DNA of 64,000 nucleotides, from positions 620,001 to 684,000 of the forward strand of contig NZ_CP116968.1 in assembly GCF_032051675.1 (NCBI RefSeq). Reading direction: 5' to 3'. The DNA comes from Candidatus Nitrospira neomarina. GTDB lineage: Bacteria; Nitrospirota; Nitrospiria; Nitrospirales; UBA8639. The notes beneath the pieces are model-generated. The model was not told the origin of the DNA, did no database searches, and worked only from the letters and a program-made list of their open reading frames with translations. Positions 1 through 8,399 of this stretch are shown here, one piece after another (the first letter of the stretch is position 1; every line of letters begins with the position of its first letter). A program made the position numbers and the translations under genes.

Positions 1-470
1 CAATAACCTGTCTCGTTCCTGCCGGTTCGGCTATTGGGTTGCCTGAAACATGGCCCGGCTCTCACACTCCCTTATCCGGTATAACGAAAGATCCCGACAG
101 GAGTCTTGTGAATCAGGCAGGAGAACGTTGTTCGCCTCTGTCCTTTTTATGTTTATTGACGGCCTGAATTTACAGTGGAATTCATAGGTGATTGGCCTAT
201 GTGATGTAGTCCAACTCACGAAGGATATTCATATTGGACGAGTCTCAGTCTTTTATCACCCTTGGGGGACATGAATAAGCGGGACCTGGATGCATTCTCA
301 TGGAGACCGAAGTGTCTTTTCAGGCAGTTCCAGGGTTCCTTGCAGTGTTCGGATGAACAAAAAACCGTTACATTCCGGTGAAGTTTTTTTATGCGCGATG
401 AATTATAGGGTTGAGACGGCACGTATCGTTAGCAATACCACAATGTTCATGCCAGCAAGGGGTTACCGTT
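1..470. other. Left-edge intergenic stretch, no gene recognised
   Basis: Short open frames occur on both strands, but none has a good ribosome site, a recognisable domain or a sensible composition. The last part is presumably the leader of the DksA/TraR-like gene that starts at 471. I see no RNA gene or clear repeat here. Confidence 0.5.
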
Positions 471-872
471 ATGAAGGAGATGGCTCACGAAGTTATTTCT
501 GAAGGGCGAAACGAAGGACTACGGCAAATGCTGTTAGAGAAGAAAAATGAGGTTCAAAAACAAATTGATGATCTGATTCTCCAGCGTCGTGAAGAACAGG
601 AACGGTGGCGAGGGGAACCGGCCATGGATGATCAGGATATGGCTTACCGCGATAGTTCAGCCGATCAACTCCTTTCTTTACTGGAAATCCGTCACCGGAT
701 GAGAGTGACCCTTGATGAAGCCTTGACCCGCCTTCGGGAAGGGACCTACGGGTTTTGCAATGAATGTGGAGAGCCGGTCAGTAATGCCCGCCTCAAGGCT
801 TTACCGTTCGCAAAAACCTGTTTTGACTGTCAAAATGTGATCGAGGAACTGGAAAAAGTCGCACGAAGTTAA
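471..872 (+). CDS. DksA/TraR-family zinc-finger regulator
   Basis: This 133-residue protein resembles DksA/TraR proteins, which enter the RNA polymerase secondary channel and tune transcription with or without ppGpp. An N-terminal helical, probably coiled-coil part (about residues 10-90) is followed by a C4 zinc finger with C96, C99, C117 and C120, the family's CxxC-x17-CxxC spacing. A DxxDxA motif (D53, D56, A58) lies in the coiled coil, where DksA carries its catalytic-tip acidic residues, so polymerase modulation is plausible. The frame is open from 411. I chose the ATG at 471 because AAGGGG at 457-462 is well spaced, while the ATG at 480 has its purine-rich stretch directly adjacent. It appears monocistronic. 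Confidence 0.85.
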   Translation: MKEMAHEVISEGRNEGLRQMLLEKKNEVQKQIDDLILQRREEQERWRGEPAMDDQDMAYRDSSADQLLSLLEIRHRMRVTLDEALTRLREGTYGFCNECGEPVSNARLKALPFAKTCFDCQNVIEELEKVARS

Positions 873-963
873 GATGTACCCCCTTTAACAGGAGGAGGGG
901 AGATGAGTCGTTGCCGGGGCTGAACCAACCTGCTTGGGAATCTGTTTGAGGAGCTTTTGAAAT

Positions 964-1269
964 TTATCGGTTCCGTCTCTGGAAGGCCACCCCAAAAGTC
1001 GGCCGGGGACGAGGCACCCGCTCCGCTGGCGAAGGGGGATCCAACACTTCCTTCTGGTTCTTTAAGATCACCGGATCAATAACATTGCCGCATTGTATGC
1101 AGTGTTTGGTGGTGATCCATAATTCTCCTCCGGGGTTGGCGACATCCAAACAATGTCCCTTAATCAGGAGACCTCCACATCGATCACAAGACGATTGATT
1201 CATCATGTGGGCAATATCCCTCTCTATGGTATGGGCGTCACGAGTGGGTTTTTTTGTCGTCTGTGGCAT
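964..1269 (-). CDS. Small zinc-ribbon protein of unknown function
   Basis: This 101-residue hypothetical protein has two CxxC knuckles (C28/C31 and C57/C60) plus C40, as expected of a zinc ribbon. The N-terminus is basic and polar, and the C-terminus is rich in proline and arginine. The ATG at 1269 follows AGAGGTG at a reasonable distance. No enzymatic motif is visible. A protein with a similar two-knuckle layout is encoded at 53456-53608. Binding to nucleic acid or protein would be typical of such ribbons, but no function can be assigned. Confidence 0.65.
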   Translation of the reverse strand: MPQTTKKPTRDAHTIERDIAHMMNQSSCDRCGGLLIKGHCLDVANPGGELWITTKHCIQCGNVIDPVILKNQKEVLDPPSPAERVPRPRPTFGVAFQRRNR

Positions 1270-2134
1270 ATCACACCTCTTCTCTCGTTAAGCACATGAG
1301 TGGGAGTTGAACTCCCAATTTGAAGATTGGAACCTACCCTAAAGAGGAATCTCCCTCATGACAACTGCAAAAATCCCTGGTTTTTGGGAAAGAATGCCGA
1401 CCCTGGAATTCCGTCTGGAGGGGAAATCCAGTTTTCCTGAGCGTTGAAAACCCCAGCTCGTATTGAGGAACGCTTGGGCGTGCCTTTCCGGATTGGAAAA
1501 TCTCACTTCATACTTTAGGTTTGAGGCCGATCGATCATTTCCACCTCACTTGTCTCCCATGGGCTTGCATGTTAAACCAACGCTCGGTGGATGATACAGG
1601 TTCAGATCTGTTGCACGAGAGGTCTTCCCTTGAGCGTTCGTCTCTGAAAATTCAAACCAGTCACAGGGCTGCTGTCGGAACACTCACATACATCCCAACG
1701 TATCATCCGGGAAGATCGATATGTCTTCACGGAGTGTTGAGGAATAAAGATGTTCAAGGGCAAATTTGCCCAGGATTAGATTACTCATCAAAGGCTCCGG
1801 GTCGGTTCAAAAAAGTCCGTCCAGCAAGGCCGCAGCCGCTTTTTCGCGCGGAGCGTACGCTTAGTACGTGAGCACGGGAAAATGGCGAGAACGCCGCTGG
1901 TGGCTTTTTTCAACAGACCCCTTCACGATTCTCTGTGACTGACATTTTTCCGGAGGGTGCTCTTCTGGACTTATTCCTGAAGATCCGACCGGATTTGTCC
2001 GTTCACAGAAAAGTTGCTTCATGTTAATTATGGGGCAGATCACATGATTCCAGTACGAACCGTTCCTTGGGTCAAGCGGGGCATGTTGTATCCCGATCTT
2101 TTTTTACCCACAAAAATTTAACCGAGGAAACTTC
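1270..2134. other. Long intergenic stretch with one repeat-like element
   Basis: This 865-base gap has no convincing gene. The plus-strand frame at 1521-1871 runs into the repeat-like element at 1803-1920 and lacks a recognisable domain. The 3' part is the upstream region of the YtxH gene at 2135. Confidence 0.55.
1803..1920. repeat. Probable dispersed imperfect inverted-repeat element
   Basis: The left end (a run of A after GGTTC, then a CCGTCCAGCAAGGCCGC-like segment) is roughly the reverse complement of the right end (CGCCGCTGGTGGC followed by a T run and CAACAG). An inner pair of GTACG/CGTAC words surrounds the centre. The whole can fold into a long imperfect hairpin. I recall similar segments in intergenic spaces of Nitrospira genomes, but only one copy is in this window, so the repeat status cannot be shown from this sequence. 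Confidence 0.5.
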
Positions 2135-2452
2135 ATGAAACTATATGACAGAGATGCCGAACCAGTAAAAATGGTCAGTGTGTTTATCACGGGGATAATC
2201 ATTGGAACCGTGGCGACCTTTTTGTTATGCCCGCAATCCGGGCGGGAATCACGTGGTCAAATTCGTGATTATGTTCGTCGAAAAGGAGAGAATTTGAACG
2301 ATCTGCAGGAAAGAACAGTTGAGACATATCAAGACATCGTGTCCGGGACCCGGAAGGGGTGGGAAGACATTCAGGAGACGATCCAAGAGGCAGTACATGT
2401 TGGAATGGATGAATTTCGTAAGGAATTGAAAGATATAAAAAGCAAGGCATAA
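2135..2452 (+). CDS. YtxH-domain membrane-anchored protein
   Basis: This 105-residue protein has one N-terminal transmembrane helix (about residues 12-33, rich in I, G, V and F) followed by PQSG and then a long charged helix. That is the YtxH/general-stress family pattern, in which a GxxxGxxxxxLxxP-type anchor precedes an amphipathic apolipoprotein-like tail. Family members are small stress-associated membrane proteins whose biochemical role is poorly defined. The ATG at 2135 follows a GAGG-containing purine tract. The gene stands alone. Confidence 0.75.
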   Translation: MKLYDRDAEPVKMVSVFITGIIIGTVATFLLCPQSGRESRGQIRDYVRRKGENLNDLQERTVETYQDIVSGTRKGWEDIQETIQEAVHVGMDEFRKELKDIKSKA

Positions 2453-2912
2453 GGTTACATAGAAGTGTCGCGAAAGTGTCGCGTTCATAAAAAATTTCGG
2501 AGAATGGTCCTGTTTGAATATTGGGGTGATTCACGTGATTTTCCCTGTGGTCTTGCCACGGGACATTTATTGTTACTAGTGTATTAGATTGATAATTGTC
2601 CTTTGTTTCTCCCTCGCGTCCATTTCACACACCACAATCAAGAAGGCCATCCCGTTGGTGTTGCAGCTTGCACCACTATTTGGCCTGCTTTCTGCCCGCT
2701 GCACGTCAGCTCTGTCCAGGTTGTAAACGAACCCCAAATTTTATCTTAAAGTGCCGCGATCCTCCCGTATGCCCAAAAATGGGACGCCGTTTTATTTACT
2801 AGTTCAATGAAATCCGATAGGGCTGCTTGAAAGTCTTGCACATTTCTGTCGCCCGGGTTTCAGTGAGTGATTCCCGGGGTGGAGCCAGTGAGCAAGTGTC
2901 GGCTGGCGAATA
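2453..2912. other. Intergenic stretch, nothing recognised
   Basis: This lies between the convergent YtxH and CBS genes. The short frames inside have no domain and no good ribosome site. I see no strong terminator hairpin with a T run. Confidence 0.5.
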
Positions 2913-3296
2913 TTAGAATTCATCGATGGCTACTGGGTGAAGGAGGTCGCGAACTGACACGATCCCGACAATGTCATATTGGTGGGTGACGGCCAGATGG
3001 CGGATGCCGGATCGATCCATCACATCCGCCGCTTCGAATATCGGCGCATCTTGATCAATGCTGATCACGGGAGCGGTCATAATAGTTTCGACCGTGGTTC
3101 GTTCAGGTGACCGGTGGGTCGAGACCACTTTGCGGACAATGTCGGATTCGGTGACGATGCCCACAATATGTCCGTTTTGTTTGACGAATACGCTACCGAT
3201 TCGGCGAATCCGCATCAAGGTAGCAGCAAGAGACACGAGGTCCCCGCAATTCACTGACGCGAGATCCTGTTTCATGAGTTCTTCCACTCGAATCAT
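2913..3296 (-). CDS. CBS-pair regulatory protein (copy 1)
   Basis: This 127-residue protein consists of two CBS domains (about residues 5-60 and 68-123) and nothing else. CBS pairs form Bateman modules that bind adenine nucleotides and often act as energy sensors. Each repeat ends with the typical GIVTESDIVRK or GIVSVRDLL segment. The start at 3296 opens with MIRVEELM, matching the paralogue at 4538-4921, which starts with MVRVEQLM. The target is unknown. The context of PsiE and a second CBS protein suggests a local stress or phosphate theme, which is inference. Confidence 0.8.
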   Translation of the reverse strand: MIRVEELMKQDLASVNCGDLVSLAATLMRIRRIGSVFVKQNGHIVGIVTESDIVRKVVSTHRSPERTTVETIMTAPVISIDQDAPIFEAADVMDRSGIRHLAVTHQYDIVGIVSVRDLLHPVAIDEF

Positions 3297-3369
3297 AGGT
3301 GTGCTCCTTTCGTTATCACATTCATTAATCGGGAGATTTGAATTTCCTCGTCTTACTTAAGATCGATAG

Positions 3370-3525
3370 TTAGGCTACCAGCGAGAATTTCCCCTTCGGA
3401 CCCTGTCCATGCAAAATCGGATAGCACAGGCGTGGGCGTTTGGGAAGATGGAGAAGGGTATGAATGCCGTACAAGAGCGGCTGAAGGAGTATCAGTATTC
3501 CCAGAGTCATGACCATGAGTTTCAT
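3370..3525 (-). CDS. Possible 51-residue single-helix membrane peptide
   Basis: An ATG at 3525 follows GGAG (in AGCAGGAGACACACA) at good spacing. It opens a frame of 51 codons ending with TAA at 3370. The product begins with a hydrophobic segment (about residues 4-25, with MTLGILILLQPLLYG) and ends with a basic, proline- and lysine-containing tail. This is the pattern of many bacterial small membrane proteins. No family is recognised. The overlapping 67-codon frame lacks such features. Support is limited to the ribosome site, the membrane segment and the minus-strand neighbours. Confidence 0.4.
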   Translation of the reverse strand: MKLMVMTLGILILLQPLLYGIHTLLHLPKRPRLCYPILHGQGPKGKFSLVA

Positions 3526-4005
3526 TGTGTGTCTCCTGCTGAATGTGTTGTGTCATCGGTGATTGCTTCTTTCAGTATCATGACAGAGTGCTGTTACCAT
3601 AAAGTTTCCGAATCGTTAGCAGCCGGTAACATTTCATAATGTCTTGGTAAACCGGTGCTATTGACCACGATGTAATCAAGTGGGAACCAACAACCGTCGG
3701 AGGCAACGATTCGGGGAAAAAGGGTGTGCCTTTCATTGGTATAAAGAGGTTGTGAATGCCATGGCCTCGCAGGCTCCGCGGTGTGGTGATTTTGGAATTA
3801 TGGCCTGAAGGTGGTTGTGTACTATGTAAGGCGATTCAAGGGCCGGTTTTAATTTCCGCCTCTTCCCTTGCATGGGCGAGAAGGTGGGATGTGGCATTAC
3901 TTGAACGAATCCTTGATAGCAAGGTTGTGATAGGAATGATAGTGAAACAGTTTAGAACTTCATTCCGTTGCGAAGGGAGTGAGAAGTATTTATGCTTGCG
4001 TGAGA
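3526..4005. other. Intergenic stretch, nothing recognised
   Basis: This 480-base gap lies between the small membrane ORF and the PsiE-like gene. A plus-strand frame at 3756-4088 overlaps the real PsiE gene antisense and has no recognisable content. Confidence 0.45.
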
Positions 4006-4548
4006 TTAGTGAGATTTTTGGGTTGGTGCCCATTCCTGGGCATTTTCGGCTCGCGTCGGTGACCATTGAACGGCGACCACCCGGATAATGGCCAATACCA
4101 TTAATATTCCACCCAGGATCATCCATTGCTCCAGATGGGCTTCCGAAAACCATTTCGAGATAATTTCGGTAAGCATGACCACGAGAATCGTATCGACAAT
4201 GAACGTGACTTTGACTCGGCCCTCGGAAAAATAGGTGACGGTGGTTTTAAACACCTCGACGATCGCGAGAATAATCAACGTATCCACGATGAGTTGACGA
4301 AAGACCTGTTCAAGGGGTTCCGTGAACAGAACTTCTAAATTCAGGAAAATTCTCAGGACGCCTCCAGCGAGCCCGACGAGGATGGTGACAATTAATAAGC
4401 TCAGGACGGCTTTGATGCCTTTCATCCAGAAATGAGTCAGATCGGCTTCCAACGCTTTGGCCAGCCACGCGGATGACTGTTGAAGGGAGCTGTTAAACAG
4501 GGAAGGGTCGGTAGAGGGACTCGTGGCTTTCATGGGTTTATAATTCAT
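4006..4548 (-). CDS. PsiE-like phosphate-starvation-inducible membrane protein
   Basis: From the ATG at 4548 the product has 180 residues with four predicted transmembrane helices (starting near KAVLSLLIVTILVGL, LIVDTLIILAIVEV, KVTFIVDTILVVML and WMILGGILMVLAII). That layout and the TLIILAIVEVFK segment resemble the PsiE family, whose E. coli member is induced by phosphate starvation; its activity is unknown. The frame is open up to 4692, but that part overlaps the upstream CBS gene. The start at 4548 overlaps the CBS stop at 4538 by 11 bases. An ATG at 4533 is an alternative start. The overlap implies translational coupling with the CBS protein. Confidence 0.7.
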   Translation of the reverse strand: MNYKPMKATSPSTDPSLFNSSLQQSSAWLAKALEADLTHFWMKGIKAVLSLLIVTILVGLAGGVLRIFLNLEVLFTEPLEQVFRQLIVDTLIILAIVEVFKTTVTYFSEGRVKVTFIVDTILVVMLTEIISKWFSEAHLEQWMILGGILMVLAIIRVVAVQWSPTRAENAQEWAPTQKSH

Positions 4549-4921
4549 CCTTTGCAACAGGAGCCAATAAATCGCGAACCGAAAGCATCCCGAACACCTG
4601 GGACTCATTGCCGACCACCAAATGTCTTGTGTGAGCCGCCTGCATGATCCCGGCAGCCTCAAAGATCGACTCCGTTTCATCAATGGAGACAAGGGGACTG
4701 CTCATAATATCTCCGACCTGAATATACTCTGAAGGAAAGTGAAAGGCCACGACCTTTCTCACGATATCGCTTTCGGTCACAATGCCCACGAGCTCGTCCC
4801 CGCGTTTCACCAACAGGCTTCCGATTTTGCGAATTCGCATCAGGTTGGCGGCCACGGATACCGCCTGGGTGAACTCCACGCAGGCCAGTTCCCTCGTCAT
4901 TAATTGTTCAACTCGTACCAT
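4538..4921 (-). CDS. CBS-pair regulatory protein (copy 2)
   Basis: This 127-residue protein has two CBS domains, the same length as the copy at 2913-3296 and a clear paralogue of it (shared MRIRKIGS/MRIRRIGS, GIVTESDIVRKVV and SVRDLL segments). It presumably binds adenine nucleotides. Its 3' end overlaps the start of the PsiE-like gene, so the pair is probably co-transcribed. It may regulate that membrane protein, but this is inference from overlap only. The ATG at 4921 follows AAAGGAG at good distance. Confidence 0.8.
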   Translation of the reverse strand: MVRVEQLMTRELACVEFTQAVSVAANLMRIRKIGSLLVKRGDELVGIVTESDIVRKVVAFHFPSEYIQVGDIMSSPLVSIDETESIFEAAGIMQAAHTRHLVVGNESQVFGMLSVRDLLAPVAKDEL

Positions 4922-4995
4922 GTTTTTCTCCTTTGTTAATATGATTGTGCATAATGGAATGTACCGCTTTGGTATTAAATCTTCGTCGCAAGTCT

Positions 4996-5011
4996 GTGAC
5001 GCATGTGTAAC
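4996..5011 (+). promoter_or_regulatory. Possible Pho-box-like direct repeat
   Basis: GTGAC at 4996 and GTAAC at 5007 are direct repeats 11 bases apart, the repeat period of PHO boxes. They lie about 100 bases upstream of the lipoprotein gene at 5107 and upstream of the divergent CBS gene. A comparable pair occurs before the plus-strand pstS-like gene at 13949. The match is weak and visual only. Confidence 0.25.
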
Positions 5012-5106
5012 ATTTCGTCTGCTCCCCTCCTTTTACGGTGGAAGTCTAGGGTAGAATGATCCGGAAAGGGTGGAGGATGATCATGTTTGATTGGAGGCAT
5101 ATCGGA

Positions 5107-5838
5107 ATGAAACGATCGGCAAGTTGGATGGGACTGATGGTGGTGGGGGGTCTCTTTTTGGGAGGGTGTCAGACGCCCCAGTTTCAAACGTTAAAAATTT
5201 TAGACAGTCCCAATCGTGTGGTGGCGTTACAGGCTATGCGGGATGCCTATGACGGAAAAGGCTATGATCATCCCGTGTCTATCACGAACGAGGAAATGAT
5301 CCAAATTTTGCAGGGTATCCGGGCAGAACAAACAGGTTTATACAGTGCTTCGTCATCCGGTAATTCCTCGACCCATCCGGTATTCAGCCCATCAGAAATT
5401 CAATTTTTCGCTCCCTTGATTGTCAAAGGGTTGAGTCAAGCCACTCCGGAAGAGATGGTCACGTTCTTTGAAACGGCTGAAATTGAAACAGATGACCTTG
5501 AAAAGAATTTTGCAATCACCACCTCGGGCGGATTCTATGTAGCCGAGGGGAATTTTTACGTTGTCGTGAGTAATTTTTCCGTAAAAACCCCCCTCTGGCA
5601 GGACACGCAGAGATCGAGTTATGACGTAGACGCGGTTCGCACCAATTCTCTTGAGCAATTAAAACCTCAGCCCGGTCTGCTGGTTTTTGAGCCGCGGGAG
5701 TTTTTGGTGGAGTCTCCCGATGGAGAAATCGGAAGCTTTTTAAAAGGCAAGCCCTGGCAAGCCGCCATCCGGTATCGGGAGTTCTTGAGGCATTCCATCG
5801 CTCCCCAGGCACAGAAGAATGAACGGAAATCCGATTAA
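5107..5838 (+). CDS. Predicted outer-membrane or periplasmic lipoprotein, unknown function
   Basis: The 243-residue product starts with a basic, hydrophobic signal peptide and a lipobox ending LFLGGC with the lipidated cysteine at residue 21. The mature part has no recognised domain. It contains mixed alpha/beta-looking sequence, with a GGFYVAEGNFYVVVSNFSV stretch near the middle. The frame is open from 5056, but the ATG at 5107 follows GGAGG at 5093-5097 with good spacing, and it is the start that puts the lipobox correctly near the N-terminus. The gene sits alone before the broken phoU. Confidence 0.75.
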   Translation: MKRSASWMGLMVVGGLFLGGCQTPQFQTLKILDSPNRVVALQAMRDAYDGKGYDHPVSITNEEMIQILQGIRAEQTGLYSASSSGNSSTHPVFSPSEIQFFAPLIVKGLSQATPEEMVTFFETAEIETDDLEKNFAITTSGGFYVAEGNFYVVVSNFSVKTPLWQDTQRSSYDVDAVRTNSLEQLKPQPGLLVFEPREFLVESPDGEIGSFLKGKPWQAAIRYREFLRHSIAPQAQKNERKSD

Positions 5839-5932
5839 GGTGTTTCCTCACATATGCCTGCGGTATAGGTGAGGGAAGCCATTGGTCAGATTCTGAGGCG
5901 TCGTGAGTGCTTGGGTATGATGTCCGCCCCCT

Positions 5933-6468
5933 TCATGAAGCCTGCCCCCTGATTTTTGGTCGAGGGCCTTGCAAATGTAACCCGGTGACCATCAAATATA
6001 TTTCCTCCGCAATATCCGGCACATGATCGCCGGCACGCTCCAACCCCTTTGCGATAAATAAGAGTTGAGTCCCGTCTGCAATGTTCCTGGTTTCCCTACT
6101 CATTGTGCGGAGCAGATGCTGAAACAGATTGGCGTAGACGGTGTTCAATCCTCCTAAGCCACATTGGCTAACGGGGTATTATGGTGTCTGTAGGACTCCG
6201 TACCCTGGGATAACATGGATTGGATGCGTTTGCCCATCCATTGAAATTGGTCGGCCAATTCGACAGAAATGGACTGTGACAAATGCCGGCTGCGTTTGGC
6301 AGTATTTTTCGCGTAATCCCCGATCCGTTCCAAATGGATTGCGATGCGAGAAGCCGCCGGAATGGCCCTCTGGTCGTCAGCCATCGCCTCGGTAATCGGA
6401 TAGCGATGGCCGTCACAACAAGGGGCTTTGGAGTTTTCCTGGAAATTCTCCGTATGGGTCTGTGTCAA
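5933..6468 (-). pseudogene. phoU: Broken phoU, phosphate-signalling regulator remnant
   Basis: Two adjacent minus-strand frames match successive parts of PhoU. The first (6468-6154) contains a SRIAIHLERIGDYAKNTAKR stretch typical of PhoU's first helical repeat. The second (6148-5933) contains LLFIAKGLERAGDHVPDIAEEIY, typical of the second repeat. They are in different frames, separated by a stop and a few bases, and the join is shorter than expected. Roughly the first 60-70 residues of PhoU are missing, with an in-frame stop just upstream. PhoU normally restrains PhoR/PhoB signalling through PstSCAB. Its remnant lies downstream of the porins that follow the pst genes. A sequencing frameshift could explain the break but not the absent N-terminus. 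Confidence 0.75.
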
Positions 6469-6673
6469 ATGTATTTGGAGCAGATAGTAAATCTTGAAAG
6501 ATTCACCTTTCGACTATCCGAGGAGGAGATGACAGGTTCATGATCCTCTCGTCCAACAGGTTGAATGCTACTGGGGCCTACAGAACGAGTTCATTTTATA
6601 TTTCAGCAGTACTCGCAGGCTGGTCGTAAGAAATCACGCGAGTCTTTCATTTCATTGGCAAATACAAGGGAAG

Positions 6674-6712
6674 AACAGGCCTCTTCCGGATGAGAACCGA
6701 CAGAGGCCTGTT
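6674..6712 (-). terminator. Stem-loop after the porin gene
   Basis: AACAGGCCTCT at 6674-6684 pairs perfectly with AGAGGCCTGTT at 6702-6712, giving an 11-base stem with a 17-base loop about 40 bases past the end of the porin gene at 6753. There is no clear T run on the minus strand, so this may be a terminator or an mRNA-stabilising hairpin. Confidence 0.55.
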
Positions 6713-6752
6713 GGTGCGACGAGAGGAGGAGTGCCTTTGCGTCCCGATGAAG

Positions 6753-8126
6753 TTAGAACGAGACGTCCCATTGTAGACGGACCCGTTGTTCATGTTGGTT
6801 TTGACCAGCGGGTTGAGCCAGCGTCAGCCAGGACCCATCGAGGGTGATCTTGTTTCGATGCCCGGCAAAGAACCAATTGATGACGGTCGTATATTCCTGT
6901 CGCCGGTCATTGGGAGCGGAGATATTGGGATCGACGAATGCATAGCGGAAGGCCACTTCCAATGGTTTGGGCACCGCCGGAATGAGATAGTGGGGAAAAT
7001 ATCCGACCTGCGAATAACTCCCCATCATATTGGTCTTATGGCCCGGTGCCCCTTCCGGAAAGCTGTTGTCCTTGACCTCTTTCCAATGGTATTCATGTTG
7101 AATAGAGAGTCCCCGCCATTTGAACGCGAATTCCTCCACCATGCCCTGCACCCGGTATTGCCCGGCTTTCGCGTTGGAATCAGAGGTGTACGGCAAGCCG
7201 GCCGAGTTGTCTTCTTCCAAGGTTCCACATCCGCTTGAGGACCATCGGGTACATTTGCCGATCGTGGTATAGGCCCCGAAGGCCACGCTTCCGGTAGGTT
7301 GCTCATGAAACTCCACGTCACTTTGTGACCATTTCAGATCCCGGCCTAAAAAGTTCCATTGGTACCGTCCGAAATACATCATGTTGGCGTCGTCGTTGGC
7401 TTCTCCCCGGCCGGATCCGGTAAAGACACCGGCATAATACCGGGAGTCAAAGGCCGTCCCGGGTGCCAAATGCCCATACAGCATGGCTCCGACCTGTCGG
7501 TCGATGGTAAAAACCTCATTGACGATCGATCGTTCCACGAACTGCTGGTTGCCGGACGAGTCTCTTCGTTCCCGGTTGTAGTCGACTTTCCATTGTCCGA
7601 GTTGGAGTGAGAGAAATTTGAACTTTTCTAAGCTAATCCGCCAATCGATTAATCGAGTCGCTCCGGGTGATCCACCGGCATTGGATGTGGATTGCAAGTC
7701 CAATTCGAAATAGTACTTGATCCAGGGTTGATAGCCATGCCCGCCGATTTTCATTCGAACCCGGCGAAGTTCGAGGGTACTCTGGGGGTCATCATTGAAA
7801 TCTGCGAGGGATACCGGATCTCCGTTAGTGGGATACGTATAGCGACCCTGGAACCGCCATTGAATCTGAGTGGCAAATTTGCCATCCTTCGTTTTAAATT
7901 CAAACCCCTTATTGCCCCAACCGACTTCAACGGGAAATTTATCGTCAAAGGCTTTTTGTTGCTCCACAGCTTTCTTCTCTTCTGCAGCCTCAATCTTGAT
8001 CCAATCCTCTTTCGTGATCACCTCTTTTTCACGCAACACATCGATCAGGGCGTCACTTGCCTCGACATTCGGCTGAAGGAACAAGCTTAAACACGCCATC
8101 GTCGTGAACAACCAGAAAACTTTCAT
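6753..8126 (-). CDS. OprP/OprO-type phosphate-selective porin (copy 1)
   Basis: This 457-residue outer-membrane protein has a signal peptide (residues 1-23, ending VEAS). A charged lysine/glutamate-rich segment (about 33-62) follows, then a beta-barrel ending in the classic terminal phenylalanine (WDVSF). It resembles the phosphate-selective porin O/P family, which forms anion-selective trimeric channels. GGGGAGGT precedes the ATG at 8126. It is the downstream member of a tandem pair after pstB, which fits phosphate entry across the outer membrane. From about residue 175 to the end it is almost identical to the copy at 8400, while the N-terminal third is clearly diverged. Confidence 0.85.
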   Translation of the reverse strand: MKVFWLFTTMACLSLFLQPNVEASDALIDVLREKEVITKEDWIKIEAAEEKKAVEQQKAFDDKFPVEVGWGNKGFEFKTKDGKFATQIQWRFQGRYTYPTNGDPVSLADFNDDPQSTLELRRVRMKIGGHGYQPWIKYYFELDLQSTSNAGGSPGATRLIDWRISLEKFKFLSLQLGQWKVDYNRERRDSSGNQQFVERSIVNEVFTIDRQVGAMLYGHLAPGTAFDSRYYAGVFTGSGRGEANDDANMMYFGRYQWNFLGRDLKWSQSDVEFHEQPTGSVAFGAYTTIGKCTRWSSSGCGTLEEDNSAGLPYTSDSNAKAGQYRVQGMVEEFAFKWRGLSIQHEYHWKEVKDNSFPEGAPGHKTNMMGSYSQVGYFPHYLIPAVPKPLEVAFRYAFVDPNISAPNDRRQEYTTVINWFFAGHRNKITLDGSWLTLAQPAGQNQHEQRVRLQWDVSF

Positions 8127-8399
8127 GAAAACGACCTCCCCTTAAAAAGTAAGCTCCTATGGTTCGAAATCGAGTGGGAAAATGTATGCTTTCTGGAAAG
8201 GAGAGTACCCCGAGTTTGTTACGAAGGCGTTAAGTTGGGGTCAAGGAAAGGTAAAAAGGAGGGACTTAGTTTGTCCGTCTACTGAGTGGGATGAATTTTG
8301 ATGAGTTCGTTTGAGAAGGAATGGGTGTAGCAGAGAAAGGAAGAAGACAGAGAAAGTATGAAAGCGAGAAAGTGGAAGGGGGAGAGATGAACGAAACCT

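Noticed and set aside
1521-1871. Plus-strand frame of 116 codons in an intergenic gap
   Set aside because: It ends inside the repeat-like element, has no good ribosome site and no recognisable domain.
3756-4088. Plus-strand frame of 110 codons
   Set aside because: It overlaps the PsiE-like gene on the opposite strand and looks like its antisense shadow.
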